This document shows, piece by piece, positions 34,951 through 43,503 of a stretch of 64,000 nt of DNA. The notes under the pieces were generated by a model that did no database searches, had not been told where the DNA came from, and was given only the letters and a program-made list of their open reading frames with translations. The first letter of the stretch is position 1. Each line of letters opens with the position of its first letter. Location: the NCBI RefSeq assembly GCF_020559915.1, contig NZ_JAJCLZ010000013.1, positions 1-64,000 on the forward strand, read 5' to 3'. A program made the translations under genes and the position numbers. Origin of the DNA: Ruminococcus sp. 210702-SL.1.03 (lineage in GTDB: Bacteria > Bacillota > Clostridia > Oscillospirales > Ruminococcaceae).

Positions 34951-35361
34951 TTGAAAAAGGATCTATTTGATTATATCTGGACTGATAAAAAAAGAACGCT
35001 TTTCGGTCTGCCATTGTCTTTTACCAGATATTTTCTTACGGAAACGAAATTTATCACACGCAAGGGTTTCTTGAGCGTTGAAGAGGATGAGCTTGAGCTT
35101 TACAAGGTCACCGATAAGAAGCTTGTAATGCCTTTCGGTCAGCGCATTTTCGGCTGTGCTACGATAGTTCTCCACGTCAGAAATGATGTTGACACGCCTG
35201 TTAAGGAGATCAAGTCGATAAAGAACGCGCGCAAGGTACTCGAAATGATCGATAAGCAGATCGACATGAACAGAGATAAGTATAATATCCGCGGCAGAGA
35301 TATGTACGGCGGAGAACCGCATCACGGAGAAATGGAATTTAATGACTACGATCCGATGTGA
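34951..35361 (+). CDS. PH-like (bPH_2) domain protein
   Basis: A 136-aa soluble protein starting at TTG 34951 with AGGGG 8 bases upstream. Residues ~20-110 match the bacterial PH (YdbS-like) pattern: RYFLTETKFITRKGFLS, then a DELELYKVTDKKL strand, GQRIFGCATIVL and TPVKEIKSIKNARKV. It has no membrane helix and ends in a polar tail. Function unknown. Confidence 0.8.
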   Translation: MKKDLFDYIWTDKKRTLFGLPLSFTRYFLTETKFITRKGFLSVEEDELELYKVTDKKLVMPFGQRIFGCATIVLHVRNDVDTPVKEIKSIKNARKVLEMIDKQIDMNRDKYNIRGRDMYGGEPHHGEMEFNDYDPM

Positions 35362-35366
35362 TCGTG

Positions 35367-35396
35367 ACGCCTGCGCATTTAGTGCAGGCGTTTTTT
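35367..35396 (+). terminator. Terminator between the PH-domain and FkbM genes
   Basis: ACGCCTGC / GCAGGCGT stem with a 9-base loop and six Ts; the FkbM RBS follows immediately. Confidence 0.88.
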
Positions 35397-35405
35397 CGGA
35401 GTAAT

Positions 35406-36464
35406 ATGGATATTAAAGATTTTACAGACCTGCAAGAATCGTGGGAAGCGCTAAAGACCTCTTCTCTGCCCGTCTGCATTTACGGTACGGGCAATGCCTG
35501 CGAGCGCATTTTGGAGCAGTTTGAACAGCGCGGCATATTTTGTAGCGGCATTTTTGCAAGCGATGGCTTTGCAAGAGGACAGATTTTTCATGGATACAAA
35601 GTTGAAACGCTTTCACAAATAGAACAACGCCTGGGCGATATAGTGGTCTGCTGTGCTTTCGGAAGTTCCCTGCCCGATGTTATGCGGCAGATAAGGGACA
35701 TTGCAGCAAAACATAAGCTTGTTTTTCCCGATCTGCCTGTTGCGGGTGATGAGCTGTTCTCAAAGCGTGGATTGCTCGAAATGTTTACTGATGTTCAGAA
35801 TATGAGCAAATTATTTGCAGATGATCTTTCTGTACAAACGTTTATAAACGTGCTGAAATTCAAGATGACGGGCGATATTTCATTTTTGGATAACTTTTTC
35901 AGCAGCGACAAGACGTCAGATATTATCGCTCTTGGCGATGACGAAATATACGCAGACCTCGGTGCTTACACCGGCGACACGGCGGAAGAGTTTATCCAAA
36001 GCGTTGGCGGAAAGTACAAGCGCATTTACACTTTCGAGCCTGACAAGCGCAATTTTAGAAAGTGTGTGCGGCGGCTGATGAAGTACGATAATATCACTAT
36101 GATAAACGCCTGTGCATGGTGCACCTGTGGGCAGCAACGGTTCAGCCAAAGTTCTGGCAGACAGTCTAAGGTCGGCGACAAGGGCACGCTTATCGCCGCC
36201 AAAACGCTTGATTCTGCGGTCAGAAGCGGCGGATGTACACTGATAAAGTATGACGTCGAGGGCGCTGAGCGTGAGGCTCTGGCAGGCTCTGAAAAGACGA
36301 TAACGCGCTTTCATCCGAAGCTTGCGGTATCGGTATATCACCGTCCGTATGATATGCTGGAGCTGACTGAGTACGTTCACAAACTGCTGCCGAACCACCG
36401 ACTTTATCTGCGGCAGACCCCATATTACCCCGCGTGGGACACTATACTTTACGCTGTAAAATAA
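35406..36464 (+). CDS. FkbM-family SAM-dependent methyltransferase
   Basis: A 352-aa protein. The N-terminal ~150 residues look like a nucleotide-binding fold (VCIYGTGNACERILEQF, as in sugar-modifying fusion proteins). The C-terminal half is an FkbM methyltransferase with the SAM motif YADLGAYTGDTAEEF, TFEPDKRN, and the KYDVEGAEREAL motif typical of the family. The start is 35406, after the upstream terminator, with CGGAG 6 bases before the ATG. Substrate unknown; surface glycan O-methylation is common for the family. No promoter is obvious between terminator and gene, so it may depend on read-through. Confidence 0.85.
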   Translation: MDIKDFTDLQESWEALKTSSLPVCIYGTGNACERILEQFEQRGIFCSGIFASDGFARGQIFHGYKVETLSQIEQRLGDIVVCCAFGSSLPDVMRQIRDIAAKHKLVFPDLPVAGDELFSKRGLLEMFTDVQNMSKLFADDLSVQTFINVLKFKMTGDISFLDNFFSSDKTSDIIALGDDEIYADLGAYTGDTAEEFIQSVGGKYKRIYTFEPDKRNFRKCVRRLMKYDNITMINACAWCTCGQQRFSQSSGRQSKVGDKGTLIAAKTLDSAVRSGGCTLIKYDVEGAEREALAGSEKTITRFHPKLAVSVYHRPYDMLELTEYVHKLLPNHRLYLRQTPYYPAWDTILYAVK

Positions 36465-36467
36465 AAG

Positions 36468-36502
36468 ACGGCTGTGCATTTTGCTGCACAGCCGTTTGTT
36501 TT
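36468..36502. terminator. Terminator after the FkbM gene, also usable by the convergent small gene
   Basis: ACGGCTGTGCA (36468-36478) and TGCACAGCCGT (36485-36495) with T-rich flank; A-rich on the other side. Confidence 0.85.
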
Positions 36503-36507
36503 ATTGC

Positions 36508-36657
36508 TCATATACCGCACTCTTCGTAATCTTTCCACTTTTCATAATGCGCTTTATCCTCAAAATACTTGTAAAAAAGCAGAGCGATAGAAGCTATCAC
36601 GAGCAGAAGTGCGCCGGTGAGTGTCCAGAATGATTTTTTCTTTGAATATTTTTCCAC
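36508..36657 (-). CDS. Small single-span membrane protein (49 aa)
   Basis: A minus-strand ORF from a GTG at 36657 with AAAGGA 9 bases upstream. The protein has a basic N-terminus (EKYSKKKSFW), one hydrophobic helix (~10-30) and a charged, Tyr-rich tail (FEDKAHYEKWKDYEECG). Basic-helix-acidic layout is that of a real small membrane protein. Function unknown. It lies just downstream of the two-component system, on the same strand. Confidence 0.6.
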   Translation of the reverse strand: MEKYSKKKSFWTLTGALLLVIASIALLFYKYFEDKAHYEKWKDYEECGI

Positions 36658-36755
36658 AATATGTCATCCTTTCGCCGCTTGGCAATTTATCTGTTTTTAT
36701 TATAACATAATAATCACCTGATGTCAATACAAGCTTTGTGAAAAAAATGGTCTAA

Positions 36756-39413
36756 TTATGTTTGCGTAATGTCGCTTTCATCGTCTGTCAGCTGGTCATT
36801 TGCGGTTTCTTGCTCGGTGAGTTTGTCGAACTTTACAAGCGCGGCAAATACGTCACCGTCAATGTTTATGCTGAACTCGCCGCCGCAAGCCTCTGTGAAG
36901 GATTTTGCGATGGATAGTCCCAAACCGCTTCCTCCGTCGCTGCGGGATTTATCACCGCGTGTAAAGCGCTCTGTGATCTCGCCGGCCGAAAACTTCATTT
37001 CGTATGACGAAACGTTCTTTACGCTTAGCAAATAGCGGTCGTCGTTCTCGCTAAGAGTAATGTAAATTCGCGTGTAATCCATCGAATATTTCAGCGCGTT
37101 GTCTAGCAGATTTTGTATCACACGGTAAAGTTTTGCACCGTCGCCCATGATAGGAGCGTGATTTGGGGCAATGTCGATACGCAGCTCTTTTTCCGATTGC
37201 AGAACTTTGTCCTCGTTGTCGGCGATAACTTGGCGAACTAATATCGCGAGGTCAAGGCGCTGCATCGAGATCTCCACGCCGCTCGCAGCTTTCGCCAACG
37301 AGAATACATCTGAAACTATATCGCGCAGCTTGTTGGCCTTGCGGCTGAGTACTTTTACATAGTCCTGCGCTTCGTCGGGCAAGTCGGTCTTGCTCAGTAG
37401 GTCAATGTAGCTGATTATCGAGGTCAGCGGAGTTTTTAGGTCGTGCGAAACGTTTGTGACAAGTTCTACCTTTAGTTTTTCTGACTGCACTTGCTTATCT
37501 ACTGCCAGCTCTGCCCTGTTGGATACTTCGGACAGCTTTTTGTCCAGCGAATAAAGTTTTGAGCTTTCTTTCAGAATAGGTTCACATTTGCCCATTGTGT
37601 TGTCGCTGTCGTCAAGTATTTCATCAAGCTGGCGGTCAAGCTTCATAATGTCGCGGATAAGCTTTGCCGTATAGCCAACAAAACTCGCAAACGTCAGCAG
37701 AAGCACGACGTAGAATGCGTATATCGGCAAACTTATGTCAAAATAGGCTATGTGCCATATTATCGAAGCGACCGCGACTGTTATTATGCTGTGGATAATG
37801 TACTTCGTTTTTATGCTGAGCTTTCGGTAGCTTTTTACTATGCCGATGTTCGCTTTTTTTTCTTCTATGCGTTTGCGAAGAGGCAGCGTGCGGTCGTTTA
37901 TCACGTTCAGCAAAAGCCGAGGTCTGCCACTCCCTTTGACGTGCGTCTTTATGATCTTGACATTTTTGTCATAAGCTATCAAGCAGATCATGAAGCTTAG
38001 GAAAGATATTAGCGCCGGCAGGCTCGTTTGTAATGGCGATACCTGAAAGCCGTAATATGAAAATCCGTATGATATAGATAAGCATAGCAATACTACGCCT
38101 GCCACTATCGCTAATGCGGAAAAGTCGGGTTTGAAAAGGCGGTCGAAAAATGTGATCTGATCGTCCTTGTACTTTTCAGCCTTGCGAGCCGCGGTGATTA
38201 TCGCAAATGTCAGCGCCGAACCTATGCTGAGTATGCTCAGGCATATCCACACTACGTTGAGTATGTCGTATTGTTTCTGATATTTCGTTATCAGTGCCGC
38301 CGAGGTCGTAGCTATGTCAGTTTTCGGCGACATGAATACTGTCAGTTTCGAGGTATCTAGTGACTCAAAATAATAATTCGGAAAGCTCTCAAGGTCAGTC
38401 CATACGCCAAATTTATTCAGCGCGCCACCCTCCTGCGAGCAGGCTTTTTTGTATTCTGCTGACCCGGGATACATCGTGATCTGCGAAGTCGTTACGGTCT
38501 GGTAACTGCCATCTGCGTCCTCAAGGTCACCGTATTCGTACATCACGGAGTCCTCATCGTAATAAAGCTCGCCGGTATCATCGTCAAGACGCAAATACGA
38601 ATTATAATCGCTGGAATCATTCGGATAGCTGTAAAGCACGTTATCGCCGCTTGGTGAAAAGCAAATAGTATATCTGTCGATAAAGTCTTTATTAGCCGCG
38701 CCCAGCATCAGCTTGTCCGAGTCAATGTACTCCGAAGTCAGCTTGTCTGAGCTGTCCTGATCTGCTTCTGTATAATAAACTTCCGTTTTGCCTAAGCCGC
38801 TTTCGTCATGCAGCGGCTTTGTCTTTATCTTGTTGTTCTCTCGCAGATAATAGCTTTTATCGTACATATTCATGATATTGGCAAGACGATTTTTTTCGCT
38901 CATTTCGTCTACACCCTCTATGTTTGTAAGATATTCGCCATCGTACTCAACGTAAAAGTAAAAGTAGCTGCTGTCGATATTTGTTATATTGTAGTGCGAC
39001 TGGTCTACGTTTACTCCCCTGCTGCTCGCGTTTTTTATGCCGAAAACGTCCGAGGCTTTCATATCAAAGTTTGAAAGCGACTGATACATCTGTTCGTATA
39101 GCGTCGGAGTGCCTTTGTAAGCGCCTTTAGAGCAGTTGCTAAGGTAGATAGTGCCCAACGTACAAAGGTCTGAATAAACGGCGTTGCGACATATATTGGC
39201 GCGAAACTGTCCTTTCTCTTTGGGCGTCATATCGCTGTCGCCCTCGGTAGCGTAATCTGAAAAAGCTCCTTCGTCGTCCGCGCTTGCATAAAAGTATCTG
39301 GCGTTAGATGCCAAAGGCTGTATGGCGACAGCCGCCGCAGCAGAAAGCGCGGCGATGAGAGCAAAGGAAGAACGCAGCTTATTTCTCTTTATATTCTCAA
39401 TGATTTTTTTCAA
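36756..39413 (-). CDS. Membrane sensor histidine kinase with large extracellular domain
   Basis: An 885-aa kinase. One N-terminal membrane helix (~16-36) precedes a ~350-residue extracellular region. Helices follow near 390-412, 430-460, 465-485, 545-562 and 568-590, then a HisKA domain with phospho-acceptor H657 (NVSHDLKTPLTS) and an HATPase domain (QNLLDNALKYS, GSGLGLSIAKS). The sensing region has many Tyr/Asp-rich stretches and I do not recognise it. It overlaps the response regulator gene by 17 bp and forms a two-component pair of the OmpR/VanS type. No target genes are evident beyond a possible autoregulation site. Confidence 0.92.
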   Translation of the reverse strand: MKKIIENIKRNKLRSSFALIAALSAAAAVAIQPLASNARYFYASADDEGAFSDYATEGDSDMTPKEKGQFRANICRNAVYSDLCTLGTIYLSNCSKGAYKGTPTLYEQMYQSLSNFDMKASDVFGIKNASSRGVNVDQSHYNITNIDSSYFYFYVEYDGEYLTNIEGVDEMSEKNRLANIMNMYDKSYYLRENNKIKTKPLHDESGLGKTEVYYTEADQDSSDKLTSEYIDSDKLMLGAANKDFIDRYTICFSPSGDNVLYSYPNDSSDYNSYLRLDDDTGELYYDEDSVMYEYGDLEDADGSYQTVTTSQITMYPGSAEYKKACSQEGGALNKFGVWTDLESFPNYYFESLDTSKLTVFMSPKTDIATTSAALITKYQKQYDILNVVWICLSILSIGSALTFAIITAARKAEKYKDDQITFFDRLFKPDFSALAIVAGVVLLCLSISYGFSYYGFQVSPLQTSLPALISFLSFMICLIAYDKNVKIIKTHVKGSGRPRLLLNVINDRTLPLRKRIEEKKANIGIVKSYRKLSIKTKYIIHSIITVAVASIIWHIAYFDISLPIYAFYVVLLLTFASFVGYTAKLIRDIMKLDRQLDEILDDSDNTMGKCEPILKESSKLYSLDKKLSEVSNRAELAVDKQVQSEKLKVELVTNVSHDLKTPLTSIISYIDLLSKTDLPDEAQDYVKVLSRKANKLRDIVSDVFSLAKAASGVEISMQRLDLAILVRQVIADNEDKVLQSEKELRIDIAPNHAPIMGDGAKLYRVIQNLLDNALKYSMDYTRIYITLSENDDRYLLSVKNVSSYEMKFSAGEITERFTRGDKSRSDGGSGLGLSIAKSFTEACGGEFSINIDGDVFAALVKFDKLTEQETANDQLTDDESDITQT

Positions 39414-40104
39414 GCTTGTATCCTACCCCCCATACCACCTTTATGTACTTCGGATTTTTCGGGTTGATCTCGATCTTTTCGCGCAAGTGGCGAATGTGCA
39501 CCATTACGGTGTTCTCGACCGCGAAAGCTTCTTCATTCCATACATTGGTGTAAATTTGCTCGGCAGAAAATACCCTGCCGGGATTCTTCATAAAAAGCTC
39601 GATTATTTTTAGCTCTTTGGCGGTAAGTCGAACAGGCTCTCCATCTACGCTCAGAGTCTTTTCATTTATATCATACTCCAGCCCGCCAACTGTGATAACA
39701 TCCGTTTTTGATTCTGCAGATTCGCTGCCGAGAGATGTGTAACGTCTAATACTTGATTTAACTCTCGCAGCCAGCTCTGAAGGGCTGTAAGGCTTGGTAA
39801 TGTAATCATCTGCGCCAATTGAAAGACCAAGGACCTTGTCGCTCTCTTCCGACTTTGCCGAAAGCACGAGCACAGGAATATTTCTCTTTTCCCTGATCTT
39901 CATTATTGCAGACAGACCGTCGAGATTTGGCATCATTATATCTATTATAACCAGCTTTATCTCGGGGTTCTCAGCAAGCGCTTCAAGCGCCTCTAAGCCA
40001 TCGTAGGCTTTTATAACCGAGTATCCCTCGAGCTCAAGCAGCTTTGCTATCGCCTTTACAATATCTCTGTCGTCGTCTGTCACCAAGACCTGAATTTTTT
40101 CCAT
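39397..40104 (-). CDS. OmpR-family response regulator
   Basis: A 235-aa regulator: receiver domain with acidic pair D10-D11, phospho-acceptor D55 (IIDIMMPN) and Lys in ITKPYSPSE, then a winged-helix DNA-binding domain (LTAKELKIIELF, VHIRHLREKIE, VWGVGYKLE). VanR-like. It is first in the transcript with the kinase. RBS GGAGAG lies 8-13 bases before the ATG. Confidence 0.95.
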   Translation of the reverse strand: MEKIQVLVTDDDRDIVKAIAKLLELEGYSVIKAYDGLEALEALAENPEIKLVIIDIMMPNLDGLSAIMKIREKRNIPVLVLSAKSEESDKVLGLSIGADDYITKPYSPSELAARVKSSIRRYTSLGSESAESKTDVITVGGLEYDINEKTLSVDGEPVRLTAKELKIIELFMKNPGRVFSAEQIYTNVWNEEAFAVENTVMVHIRHLREKIEINPKNPKYIKVVWGVGYKLEKNH

Positions 40105-40171
40105 CTCTATTGCTCTCCTTTGTTTCGGGCGGCTTGCCTTTTCTCCGCCGATTATTATTTTAAACCCGCAT

Positions 40172-40211
40172 TCTTAAATACAAGTGGACGTTATTCTTAA
40201 ATTTATCTTAA
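40172..40211 (-). promoter_or_regulatory. Repeated TTAAGA boxes, possible response regulator sites
   Basis: On the minus strand TTAAGA occurs at 40211-40206, 40200-40195 and 40177-40172, so spacings are 11 and 23 bp. Direct repeats with an 11-bp period are typical binding sites for OmpR-type regulators. They lie downstream of the promoter at 40260-40232, which would fit negative autoregulation. Confidence 0.4.
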
Positions 40212-40231
40212 TTAAATTATCCGCATTTATA

Positions 40232-40260
40232 ATTATATCAGCATATTTTCGGCGTGTCAA
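40232..40260 (-). promoter_or_regulatory. Promoter of the two-component operon
   Basis: Minus strand TTGACA (40260-40255), 17-bp spacer, TATAAT (40237-40232): a consensus promoter. Confidence 0.8.
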
Positions 40261-40265
40261 GTGGA

Positions 40266-40300
40266 TATAAAAAGCGCCCCGAAGCAGATCGGAGCGCTTT
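40266..40300 (-). terminator. Terminator of the solute-binding protein operon
   Basis: Minus strand AAAGCGCTCCGA / TCGGGGCGCTTT, with one mismatch, followed by Ts. It lies just upstream of the two-component promoter and insulates it. Confidence 0.8.
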
Positions 40301-40319
40301 GAAATAATTCTAATGAAAT

Positions 40320-41732
40320 TTACTGATTAAGCTCAGAAAGACGCTTGTTCATATCCTTGATCTCAGAATCAACAGTAGCGGAGTACTGCTCGCGGATCTG
40401 TGCCCATGTAGGCTGGTTGCCATCCTCATCGGTGCTTGCAACAGCGCCGTAGATGTAGTCGGCAAGCTTCTGGTTTCCATCGAAGGATTTCTCGTCGCCG
40501 AGGGTGTTGGAGATACCGAATATGTAGTCGAAGATCATCATGTAGTCGTCGGAAATGACGTCTGAGCGTACATTGTACATTTCTTCAGTCCAGTAAGGAT
40601 TGTTCTCCATGAATTTTTCCTTGTTGGTCTCAGCGTACTTAGGATCAGTCTTGGCAACGCGGTTACACTCAAACCAGCACTTTACAGCGTCAGCCTTGTC
40701 AGAACCCTTTACCCACATATAAGCCGTCATGTTTGAAGTAGTGATCTTCTGCGGGTTATCGTCGCTTGCGGGTATCGGCACGATAGCCCAGTTGTCGCCT
40801 TCCTTAGGACCGCTGTTGCCTGTGTAAGCCCAGTCGCCCATAGCGTAGAAGAGGCAATTCTGCGAGAAGCAATCGCTTGCAGAGCCTATCCAGCCGCCGA
40901 GTATAAGACCCTTCTTATTCATATCGTAAAGCATATTTTCTGCCTTTTCGATGTCGGGGTCTTTCAGGTTGTTTACAAAAGTATTTGAATCTGCATCGTA
41001 CTCAACAAGACGTTTTCCGGTCTGCTGAACGAAATGGTTCTTAAAGAAGCCGTTTACGCCGTAGCGCTCAGTATCGGAAGCGTTGCCAACGTAGTCGGTC
41101 ATGATGTTTTCCCATGCGCTCCATGTCCACTCACCATCGAGATAGAGCTGGTAAGGATCGTCAAGACCCTCAGACTCGATAACGGAATTATCGTAGCATA
41201 GCATAGCGGAAGCTTCGTAGCCTACGGGAGCAACATAGTGCTCACCCTTGAGTACGAACTGGTCTGCAACGTTCTTGGTTGGCGACCAAAGATCGCTTTC
41301 AAAGTCTACTATGGAGTCTATCGGCTGATACATCTCACGTACTATCTGCGAGGGGAACGCTATCCATTCATACTTGAAGATGTCGGGTACATCCTTATTT
41401 GCTGTTATAGCAGCTGCAAGCTTGTCGAAACGCTCATCGTGAGTAGTAGCGCTGTACTTTATCGAGCCGCCTCTCTTCTGGAAAAGAGTAAGCTCGGTAG
41501 ATGTTTCGGGATTGCCTGCGGTGGGGTTAAGATCTCCCTCGCCGAGGTAAAGCAGCTCGGTAGCCGAGCCATCAGGAATAGCGGAGATGTTTTCATCGTC
41601 TTCTACCTTTACATTGTTGGTAGCTTCAAAGCTTGAGGAATCTTTATCTTCCTTTTTGCTTCCGCAGGAAGCAGCGGAAAGTGCCATTGCCAAAGCAAAA
41701 GCTCCTGCGATAACGCGCTTGTAATTCTTCAT
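40320..41732 (-). CDS. Extracellular solute-binding lipoprotein (paralog 1)
   Basis: A 470-aa lipoprotein with lipobox SAASC, Cys23, and a family 1-like ABC solute-binding fold. It has PDIFKYEWIAFPSQIVREMY near residue 120, a WTWSAWENIMTDY segment and a C-terminal helical lobe. It is clearly homologous to the gene just upstream along most of its length. No ABC permease or ATPase is adjacent, so the transporter it serves, or a sensing role, is unknown. Confidence 0.85.
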   Translation of the reverse strand: MKNYKRVIAGAFALAMALSAASCGSKKEDKDSSSFEATNNVKVEDDENISAIPDGSATELLYLGEGDLNPTAGNPETSTELTLFQKRGGSIKYSATTHDERFDKLAAAITANKDVPDIFKYEWIAFPSQIVREMYQPIDSIVDFESDLWSPTKNVADQFVLKGEHYVAPVGYEASAMLCYDNSVIESEGLDDPYQLYLDGEWTWSAWENIMTDYVGNASDTERYGVNGFFKNHFVQQTGKRLVEYDADSNTFVNNLKDPDIEKAENMLYDMNKKGLILGGWIGSASDCFSQNCLFYAMGDWAYTGNSGPKEGDNWAIVPIPASDDNPQKITTSNMTAYMWVKGSDKADAVKCWFECNRVAKTDPKYAETNKEKFMENNPYWTEEMYNVRSDVISDDYMMIFDYIFGISNTLGDEKSFDGNQKLADYIYGAVASTDEDGNQPTWAQIREQYSATVDSEIKDMNKRLSELNQ

Positions 41733-41757
41733 CTGAATATCTTCCTTTCAAAATTTA

Positions 41758-43176
41758 TCAGTTGCCCTGCTTAGAGATATATGTCTTGATAGCTTCGTTG
41801 ATAGCTTTCAGCTCGGTATCTACCGTAGCGGAGTAGGTCTCTCTCAGTTCGCTCCATGTGTACTGGTGACCGCTGTCGTCAGTCTTGTTGGTGAACTCAT
41901 AAAGTTTTCTTGTGATAGAGTTTCCGTCCTCGTTAGAGTTATCGTCAGAAAGTGTGCCCGAAATGCCGTAGCCGTAGTCAAATACCTGCTTGTACTCGGT
42001 CGAAGAAGCGTCGAGGAATACCTGATACATATCCTCTGTCCATGCGGGATTTGCGTTGAGGAATTTTTCCTTGCCGTTTTCACGATATGTAGCGTCAGTA
42101 TTGGCAATGCGGCAGCACTCGTACCATGTCTTTACAGCTTCGCTCTTGGTAGAACCCTTTACCCACATATAAGCGAGCATATCGGAAGTCATGTACTTTT
42201 CATCGGTGTTAGGATCAGATGGGATAGGAACTACTCTCCAGTCGTCGCCTTCTTTAGGACCGTTGTTGCCGGTCATAGCCCATGTACCCATGCAATAGAA
42301 GAGTGTATTACCATCTTTAAGAGCGTTGTTTGCGTTGCCCTTCCAGTCTGTATCTACAAATCCCTTTTTACCTATATCGTACAGCAGATTCTCTGCGCGC
42401 TCGATGTCAGGGTCGCTGAGATTGGAAACAAAAGTATTGGTTTCTTTATCGTAATTTATCATGGTCTTGCCGGTCTGCTGGATAAGCTGAGTCTGGAACC
42501 AGCCGTTAATACCATATCTTGTCTGTCCGTCAGTTGCGTTAGAGCAGAAAGTATTCATCATATCGTACCATGTATCCCAGTTCCACTCGCCGTTCTGATA
42601 AAGCTCGTACGGATCGTCAAGACCTTCGTTTTCGATAACTGAGTAATCATACATCATAAGAGTTCCGACTGAGAAGCTGATAGGCGCTACATAATGCTCA
42701 CCGTTAAGTACGAACTGGTCAGCAGAATCCTTAGTATCTTTCCATAGGTCGGAATCGAAATCAACTATGCTGTCAACAGGCTGGTACATATCCTTAACTA
42801 TCTGACAGGGAAAAGCGAGCCACTCATACTTAAATATGTCAGGCACGTCTTTCTTAGACATGATAGCAGCAGCAAGCTTGTCAAACTTTTCGCTGTCGAT
42901 AACCTGGCTGTATTTTACCTTGCCTCCCTTGTTGTTGAAAAGGGTCATCTCTACGCTCTTGTCCTGCCCCTCTTGGGGATTGAGGTCGTATGTACCCATC
43001 CAAAGTATCTCGTGGTCGGCGTCCTCAGGAATATCTTCGATAAGATCAGTGTCATTTACCGCTACTTTTTTTACAGTAGTAACTGCCGAATCATTTTTTG
43101 AAGAACCTCCGCAGCCTGCGGCACTGCATACGCACATTAAAGCCGCTGTGAGGGCGGCTATCTTTCTAAATTTCAT
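41758..43176 (-). CDS. Extracellular solute-binding lipoprotein (paralog 2)
   Basis: A 472-aa lipoprotein with lipobox SAAGC, Cys22. The start at 43176 (MKFRKIAAL) has AGAAAGGA upstream; the frame is open further 5' but covers the promoter. It shares with paralog 1 the PDIFKYEWLAFPCQIVKDMY segment, the QFVLNGEHYVAP segment and the EGDDWRVVPIP and AYMWVKGS segments, so the pair arose by tandem duplication. The two genes are 25 bp apart and make one transcript. Large aromatic content in the binding lobes suits a sugar or oligosaccharide ligand (inference). Confidence 0.85.
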   Translation of the reverse strand: MKFRKIAALTAALMCVCSAAGCGGSSKNDSAVTTVKKVAVNDTDLIEDIPEDADHEILWMGTYDLNPQEGQDKSVEMTLFNNKGGKVKYSQVIDSEKFDKLAAAIMSKKDVPDIFKYEWLAFPCQIVKDMYQPVDSIVDFDSDLWKDTKDSADQFVLNGEHYVAPISFSVGTLMMYDYSVIENEGLDDPYELYQNGEWNWDTWYDMMNTFCSNATDGQTRYGINGWFQTQLIQQTGKTMINYDKETNTFVSNLSDPDIERAENLLYDIGKKGFVDTDWKGNANNALKDGNTLFYCMGTWAMTGNNGPKEGDDWRVVPIPSDPNTDEKYMTSDMLAYMWVKGSTKSEAVKTWYECCRIANTDATYRENGKEKFLNANPAWTEDMYQVFLDASSTEYKQVFDYGYGISGTLSDDNSNEDGNSITRKLYEFTNKTDDSGHQYTWSELRETYSATVDTELKAINEAIKTYISKQGN

Positions 43177-43255
43177 AAGAATGGATCCTTTCTCTAAAAA
43201 ATACGTTATGGTAAAACTGAATAACACAGTTTCATGTACAATAAACCATACATAA

Positions 43256-43284
43256 ATTATAAAACATATTGTAATCGTTGTCAA
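43256..43284 (-). promoter_or_regulatory. Promoter of the solute-binding protein pair
   Basis: Minus strand TTGACA (43284-43279), 17-bp spacer, TATAAT (43261-43256). The rest of the gap 43177-43436 is AT-rich with no gene that I see. Confidence 0.85.
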
Positions 43285-43436
43285 TACACATAAAAAACAA
43301 AATAACTCAGCGCTTTTTGTAAGATGTGTCTAAAAAAGCGTTTTCGATTTGTGCATAGTGAAAAATATATGTTCAAATATTAAACATAGGCTGCTTGTTT
43401 ACATTGTTTTCATGAGCAAAACGATCTACACACTGT

Positions 43437-43480
43437 AAAAAAAGAAAACCCACCATATTTTTCTGCATTGGTAGGTTTTC
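43437..43480 (-). terminator. Terminator of the acyl-CoA synthetase to queA block
   Basis: Minus strand GAAAACCTACCA / TGGTGGGTTTTC with one mismatch, followed by seven Ts. Confidence 0.85.
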
Positions 43481-43503
43481 GTATAAAACAATTTTCTTTT
43501 CGA

